DNA of 64,000 nt from Lonicera japonica (taxonomy: Eukaryota; Streptophyta; Magnoliopsida; Dipsacales; Caprifoliaceae), in assembly GCA_021464415.1 (NCBI GenBank), contig CM038463.1, forward strand, positions 2,728,001 to 2,792,000, in the 5' to 3' direction. This document shows positions 57,543 through 64,000 of the stretch, one piece after another. Every line of letters begins with the position of its first letter. Within the stretch, counting starts at the first letter, position 1. The notes beneath the pieces were generated by a model. It saw nothing but the letters and a program-made list of their open reading frames with translations, was not told where the DNA came from and made no database searches. Position numbers and translations under genes: made by a program.

Positions 57543-59133
57543 CCAAGCTAGATGTGAAACCCTAACACCCAATAATTTTAGAAAGATGCAAATACATTTT
57601 AAGGATCATAAATATCTTGCATTATTTATTTTTTGTTAAATATAATAAAGACGTCCTCCCTAATCTATGAAATCTTGTGTTCAAATCTCATGGAATGAAA
57701 TGAGTTCTTTGTTATTTGTAATAAAAATAAAAATAAAAAAAATTATACTTTATTTTAAAAACAAAAAAGTTCTCAAATGAATGGCAGGCCCAGTGGGTGT
57801 CAGCGTCGTCGGACTAATTCAACACCAAAACAAAACAAAGAAAATAGTTCCCAGATACGTTAATGGTCTTACACGTACGTCTTTAGAATTTCAACAAAAG
57901 CCTAAGCCAAAAGAGTTCAAGACTATGTCAACTTCTATTTTTATTTTTATAATTATAATAATAAGTCCGGGTAAATGCAAAATTTCTTATGGTTATCGAT
58001 TTGCACCTTCTACGACGAGAATTAATCAATATGTGTGAAAATTAGTCCAAATATCTCTTGCATACACCAAAAAAATAATTATAATAATGACTGACATGCA
58101 AGACATTACATATAAGATCCAACTAGATATTATTTTATAAAAAAAGTTGTATCGTCACCAGCAGAATTACATAAAATTGTGCAATTAGTTTCTCAGAATG
58201 TTAGTAATTCTTTTGGTCTGACTTCGATTCTCTGAATGTTAGAATTGAAGAATTCAGTTCAGCAATAAAATAATTTACATCCTTTTTGTTTTAAATTAAA
58301 AATCTCGAATTTGATACTTAAAAATAAAATAAAATTCATCTTAATCAGTAACAAATAATATGATTTTTTTAAAAATTATAATTATTACATTGACTGGGGC
58401 AATTCCAGTTGGGTTAGTTTCAAATTCTTTTTAAGGGACAATTTGATTAGAGAGAACTATCATCATTTGTATAATTCATTACGATTTCTTAATAAAAAAT
58501 TTAGTCTAGTTTTTGACTAGAGTTTAAAAATAAAAATAAAAAATAGGTTTTAAATTAACATCTTGAGAAGGAAAATGTTTTTCTGACTAGATAAATCAAT
58601 TGGATACTCTTAACAATATATATGCATCACTTACTCCGCTAGGAATATCTAGTCGATTTACCCAGTAAATATAGGAAAGATTTTCTCTCCGGGCTCACAT
58701 CTAAGTCGGCAGAATTGTGTAGAGAGGACAAACAGTTTCCTTCACCAAAAAAAAACTAAAGGAAAAATGGGGCCCTTGTTGGAAAGAAGTGAGTGACCAC
58801 TAGCATATACTACATTTTTATAATGCTAAATATCTAAATAGAATAATACCCCTGATATTTAAGTTTTGTTCAAATGCAAATGGACGATGATAGAATTATG
58901 CTAAAGCTAGCATGCAATTATTTAAATGGGGTTGGGGGGGCGAAGACTACTAGTATTTGATGAACAAATTGTTAATTTCTTGATACTAGCAAGGCCATCT
59001 TTTATTCTATGCTAATTTCATTGAATTGTCTTTGTTCAGAAAATTATTACGCAGAATGATCAGTGAAGGAATGAAACTTTGGTAAATTGGTAGCGAGCGA
59101 AATTGAACTCCGGTGTGGTGCAGTAAAAATCAG
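57543..59133. other. Intergenic DNA upstream of the beta-glucosidase gene
   Basis: AT-rich, no coding frame. cttgtgttcaaatctcatgg at about 57670-57690 is a weak B-box-like block. The promoter of the GH1 gene must lie in the last few hundred bases. I cannot pick a TATA box with confidence. Confidence 0.5.
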
Positions 59134-62100
59134 ATGGTAATAGTACTAATGCCACGGCTGAGACTCTATGTTTCTCTATTGTATGTTATGCTGCTATTTA
59201 ATTTAGTCGCACAAAGGGTGTTGAGTGTAGATAAATTTAAAAGAGAAGATTTCCATTCGCCTCCTCGCTTTGTTTTTGGTTCTGGAACTTCAGCTTATCA
59301 GGTAAGATAAATTAGTTAGTCTTTTTTTCTTTTCAAACTAACCAGTTTTTTAACTTATTTGTGGGCTACAGTTACATGCACATATATAAAACTGATTGTT
59401 CATCTATGTAATTTTGTGGGTGTCAATAATATATAAAAAGGTTGAGGGAGCAGCTTTTGAAGATGGAAGGACTCCTAGTATCTGGGACACCTATGTTCAT
59501 GCTGGTCAGTGTCTCATTTCTTCCTTTTTAACTAAAACAGAAATTTTTGGTTGTTGATAAAACTAAAAATATACAGTAGCATGCAATAATAGTGGGTCTT
59601 CATGTTATATTCAACAAGAAAAGTTATAGTTGTATAAAATTGCTTAATCAGAATGATACCCACGATTGTTCTTACATCAATCATCAACGACGGGGTTTAT
59701 TAGAAAAGTCCAAACTATTTTCATAAAATTGCCTAATCCGACTTGTAAATTTGATAGATCACAATTATGAGGACGTCTATGTATTATGTGTTATTTTGTC
59801 CTGAAGGCTGATCACTCTATGGGTTTGATGAAAAAATTTCAGGGTATTTTAAGCTAGGCAATGGAGATGTAGCATGTGACGGGTACCATAAATACAAGGT
59901 AAATACAAGACTCAAACATGCTCCTTTTGGATCAATTTTTCATAGCATGGTCGATAAGTTCATTAATGAGAAAATGCTATCATATTATCATGCATTTTCT
60001 GGTGGGAGTATGATCTTTGTGATCGAGTAATACTATTGTGGATCTATGGTTTGCAGGAAGATATCCAACTTATGGTGGACACAGGCCTCGAGGCCTATAG
60101 ATTCTCCATCTCATGGTCAAGGCTTATCCCAAGTACGCTCATCTTACTTTCTTCATGTCCTGCTAATAAACTGCAGAAAGTACTAAGCAAATTTTGCTTG
60201 TTTTTCTTAAGCTTTGTGAGTTTTCTTTCTCTTCTCAGATGGAAGAGGACCTGTCAACCCAAAGGGCTTACAATTTTACAACAATTTCATTAATGAACTT
60301 ATCAGCAATGGTAACTGCCAACTTCCTGTCAAACTTATTGCCAACACTGTTTGTTTGTTTGGCACTTCTGGATAAATAGTTTTTCATCTATTTGATTGCC
60401 AAAGGTAGAAACAAACTGGTTGTCCTTGGAATTGGATTCCTAGAAGATGTTTAATCACATTATTTTACACACCAGAGTAGCTGCAGAACTCACTATTTCA
60501 CCATTTTTGCTTGTCAAACACACTATGTGAAAGTATCAAACAGAGTGTTTTTCTTGTAATTCCAAAGTGCCAACCGAACACTAACTTAAAAAATCTCTCT
60601 GTACATGCTAATGTTTCTCCCTCTTAACTACCCAGGAATAGAACCACATGTTACATTGTTTCACAATGATCTACCTCAAGCACTTGAAGATGAATATGGA
60701 GGATGGCTTAGTCGAAAATCAAAGTACATTCGCAAACTCTCGCTATTATTATCACACACAAAAGTAAATGGCCAACATGAAGAATTACCTGTTTGTGAAT
60801 GCAGGAAAGACTTTGTTGCGTTTGCAAATGTATGCTTCAGAGAATTTGGTGACAGGGTTTCGCATTGGACTACGTTCAATGAGCCGAATGCATTTTCCTT
60901 AGCAGGTTATGATATGGGAGTAATACCACCTGGCCGCTGTTCTTCCCCGTTTGGACCGTATTGTATTCAAGGTAACTCATCTTGGGAGCCATACGTGGTC
61001 ACTCATAATATCTTGCTGGCACACGCATCGGCTTCAAGTTTGTACCGCAAAAACTACAAGGTAATTATATCAGCATTTTATATTAAACAATTTAAGGGCA
61101 CTAATTCATTCATATCATTTTCAATCTTCTGTTTCTTTTTTCCCTTTTCGGCCTCTTTTGGCAAGTATCATGATTATACGAGTAAATGCTTGATGCAGGC
61201 CATGCAACATGGTATGATAGGACTAGATCTCCTTGCTTATTGGTTTGCTCCTTATACAAATGCAACTGAAGACATAGCTGCAGCTCAAAGAACACTTGAC
61301 TTCTGGGTTGGTTGGTGAGTCACAAATTCTATGTAGGGATAGTGTTGCCCCTTGATACCGGTTTGTTATCCTCCGATACCAGTTTGTTGCACCCTGATAC
61401 CAATTTGTTGGACCCTAATACCAGTTTATTACTTTATTATGACTAGATCTTTGACCATAGTATAAACTCGACAAGAATAAATCAAACCTAGAAAAGCATA
61501 ATCACACAAATTAACCAAGACCAACTAGGACTTGAAGAGATAATTCAGCAGTTTCTTTAAGGATTATATGCCATCCCTTGAGGAGGCTGTGAAATCTTGC
61601 CAAAGAAGATGGTTCGGGGATTTTCTTTCGTCGCTGAAAATTGTTATTTGAGAGTTCTTTGTGTGATGATTTGTGTTTCAGGTTACTCAATCCCTTGATA
61701 TTTGGCGACTATCCCGACATTGTGAAGAAGAATGCAGGCAGGAGAATTCCAGTCTTCACCAAAGATGAATCTGCACTTATACAGGGTTCAATTGACTTTC
61801 TAGCAGTGAACCATTATGACACATTATATGTCAGGGACAAATCTAGTAACCTTGAAACGGATAACAGGGACTTATCAGCGGACATGGCAGTAGAAGTTAT
61901 GTGTATGTTTATTAAATTTAAAGACCTATATAAGTTTAGCTTCACTGTAGTTTTTCAAGTGAATAAGTTGGTCACATATGAGGGAACTGACTTGGTTTTC
62001 CTTATTTTTCATTGTAGTTTTTGAAGGTTATATGCCACCTGTTCAGGTGAGGCTGTGAAGTATAGCGTCACAAGGTTGAATAATTTTTTTCTTTTTTCTC

Positions 62101-62970
62101 CTTGTGTTGCTAAAACGTTTTTTTTTCTTTTTTTTTTTGATTCAGGTCGACTTAAATCCGTGGGGTCTTCAAGCACTTTTGGAGTACTTCAAGCACGCTT
62201 ATGGCAACCCTCCTGTTTACATCCACGAAAATGGTCTCTCTCTCTCTCTCTCTCTCTCTTAACACTTTCAGATGATTTTGGTGGTTAACAGTTTGGTTAA
62301 CAGTCTATAAAAGGATCCATCATGTTAGAGCCCTGTGAAATGGGGTTATAGCTGCATTGACTTCTAAAATATAAATCTACACTAGTACATTGGAGCAGGG
62401 GATATTTTCTGTATTTACAGTGGGGTGAGACTTGAACCTAGAATCTCCAATCGGACAAACCCACACGCTTAGTGGTTAGTTTAAATTTCAACTATTTGCT
62501 GAAGCATGGGAAAATTGTTTTGGCAGGGTATAGGACAACACGTAATGGAACATTGGATGACAAGCCAAGGGTGGAATTTATGCATGCTTATATTGGGAGC
62601 TTGCTGGATGCTGTAAGGTATGCCCATTTTTCGTCAATTTGGTAGCCTTATGTTTCAGGATCTTTCCTTTTTAACAAAATGATCTAATTTGTTTGGTCTG
62701 TTTTTATTTGAAATGGTAAAAAGGAATGGATCAAATGCAAGAGGGTACTTCTCTTGGGCCTTCCTAGACGTATTCGAGTTATTGGACGGCTATGAATCAG
62801 GCTACGGCCTCTATTATGTCAATTTGGACGATAAGGATTTGAAAAGATACCCCAAGACCTCTGCTAAATGGTACTCCAATTTTTTGAAGGGGACAAGTCT
62901 CGGTCTAAAAGTGGCTTTTGAAGCTGAGAAAAACATATCTGCTTCTTCAGAATCTCACTTCTCTCAATAG
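59134..62970 (+). CDS. BGLU11-like: Beta-glucosidase, glycoside hydrolase family 1
   Basis: Thirteen exons: 59134-59301, 59441-59504, 59843-59898, 60057-60132, 60239-60310, 60636-60723, 60805-61060, 61199-61314, 61682-61902, 62018-62046, 62146-62233, 62527-62617, 62724-62970. All junctions are GT-AG and phases join to 523 aa, the usual length and exon count of plant GH1. N-terminal signal peptide (hydrophobic residues ~10-25, likely cut near VLS-VD). Landmarks: [27 protein letters not shown], acid/base Glu in TFNEPN, nucleophile Glu in VYIHENG, and aglycone-site [18 protein letters not shown]. Such enzymes release glucose from beta-glucosides (defence compounds, phenolics or hormone conjugates) in apoplast or vacuole. 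The substrate cannot be read from sequence. Closest in my recall to Arabidopsis BGLU10/11. The ATG at 59134 was chosen as first in frame with the signal peptide. Confidence 0.93.
61345..61435. repeat. Short tandem repeat in GH1 intron 8
   Basis: Four imperfect ~20-bp copies of (c)ccngataccagtttgttg. On the other strand each reads caacaaactggtatc, similar to the bases around a tRNA-Met primer-binding site, which may be coincidence. Confidence 0.65.
62234..62262. repeat. (TC)n microsatellite at a 5' splice site
   Basis: A run of tc begins within the gtctctctc donor of GH1 intron 11. Confidence 0.85.
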
Positions 62971-64000
62971 GTTCTGTCTAGCTAGCACGATTTTGCATAG
63001 ATTCTTTCATTGCTCCAGTGAGGATCTTGTAAAAATTGGCGAAGTTCAAGTGTGAACTTCTATTTCATTTTATAATAATGACCTGACATACATGAATTAC
63101 ATACAAGATCCAACCAGGTATTATTGTCTAGAAAATTTGCATTTTCATTTTGCAGGACCCTTGTTTATTCAATTTTTCCCTCTCTTGAATATATATATAT
63201 ATATATTTTAAATCCAAAGAGTAATAGAATATATGTAGAAACACCACAAATTACTTTCATCTAACCTATAACCTATCTCAATCTAAAACATGATTCCTTG
63301 TAGCAACACCTAGTACTAAAAAATAAATCAGGAGATCTGTCCGAAGCATGCAAGTTTGTGAATAAATATTTCGGGCACCATTAACGTGACTAGCATCACC
63401 AAAGTGACAAGCACTTGGGCGTTTGGGATTGTCTAGGCAAACTTGATTAAGAGTAAAATTTCCATATGAACAGAGGTTGGGACTCCTTAACCACATGAAA
63501 TTTCTTTAAATTATGTTTTTGAGAACTTGAACAAAGTACAAAGCAATGTAAATCCATCTTCATCCGTCAAGTTCTTTGACCACGAAACAAGTGAGGCTAA
63601 ACTTGAACTACAATTGCATTGATCTTCAGACCAACCCAATTTGAGATTTTTTCCATCCTGATCTCGTTCCAATTTGTTATCTTGCCCAGTGCCAATACTC
63701 GATTGAAACTGGGAATGCTTGCTTTTAACACTTTAAGATGAATGTGTTGTGCCAAATCACTCAAACTTGAGCACGACACAACGCGGCAGGATCACATAAA
63801 GGTTTAACGATTGAAGGAACAGCCACAAGCACACTCACAAATCACAATAAAGAAATGAGAAAATAAACAACAGTTGCACAAGACAAAAGGATTTACCGTG
63901 GTGTCGATGTAAACGCCATTAATCCACACAGATAATTGTTTCTATTGATTATAAGCACAAAGGAGTTGATTACAAGTACTCAAGCAAAAAATATCTCAAA
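62971..64000. other. Downstream region, no supported gene
   Basis: Starts with the GH1 3'UTR, whose end is not determined. A TA tract lies at 63189-63207. From about 63760 to the end the sequence resembles the edge of a repetitive element (accgtggtgtcgatgtaaac), possibly an LTR cut off by the window. Short minus-strand frames at 63278-63496 and 63597-63779 match nothing I recognise. Confidence 0.4.

Noticed and set aside
60605..61318. Single 237-residue coding exon of the GH1 gene
   Set aside because: It includes the intron upstream of 60636 and two introns (60724-60804 and 61061-61198) that happen to be open; family alignment and splice sites support separate exons.
63278..63496. 72-residue minus-strand frame
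   Set aside because: No recognisable motif, no splice or promoter context.

Overview
This is plant nuclear DNA, most likely from a eudicot. The evidence is two intron-rich genes with GT-AG introns (an SR splicing factor and a GH1 beta-glucosidase), an AT-rich background, and plant-type transposons of almost every class. No species can be named from the sequence alone. Most of the window is nested or decayed mobile DNA. Only the two host genes look functional.

Layout: 1-12984 is intergenic DNA. It holds a ~26-bp minisatellite (686-1345), two decayed LTR-like stretches sharing a Tat/Ogre-type motif (around 3407 and 12215), a non-autonomous hAT element with a perfect 8-bp target duplication (7256-8785), a plant-mobile-domain scrap (9088-9225) and a Tourist-like MITE (10925-11280). 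12985-21760 is an endogenous plant pararetrovirus (Caulimoviridae, best match in layout to Florendovirus). It is about one genome long with short terminal repeats, lies between TAA/ATT microsatellites, and is preceded by a rearranged, inverted viral fragment. It has many stops and frameshifts. 22124-23533 is a solo LTR with target duplication CACTC.

24372-36470 is a nested structure. A decayed LINE (zinc-finger and RNase H end) is split by a ~10.9-kb Mutator-like element of the ULP-carrying (Kaonashi-like) kind. That element holds a broken ULP1-type cysteine protease gene (+), a broken MULE transposase gene (-), and five long arrays of a 31-bp unit. In these arrays an 18-bp core occurs in both orientations while the spacer mostly keeps one orientation. 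These arrays are the most unusual thing in the window. 37150-37905 is a fold-back MITE with a second copy of the Tourist-like MITE inside it, inverted relative to the copy at 10925.

37970-43690 is an SR34-like splicing factor gene (coding 38733-43501, 13 exons that encode amino acids plus a final exon carrying the stop, 296 aa). 44629-51000 is a decayed Ty1/copia element on the minus strand with a partial duplication in its 5' LTR. 51597-57537 is a young, nearly intact Ty3/gypsy chromovirus on the minus strand (CATAG duplication, LTRs ~97% identical by eye). 59134-62970 is a complete 13-exon GH1 beta-glucosidase gene (523 aa, secreted). The last kilobase shows no gene that I can support.

The two host genes are unrelated in function: one acts in nuclear pre-mRNA splicing, the other in extracellular or vacuolar glycoside hydrolysis. 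The rest records successive insertions: LINE before MULE, fold-back MITE before Tourist-like MITE, with the gypsy element among the most recent.
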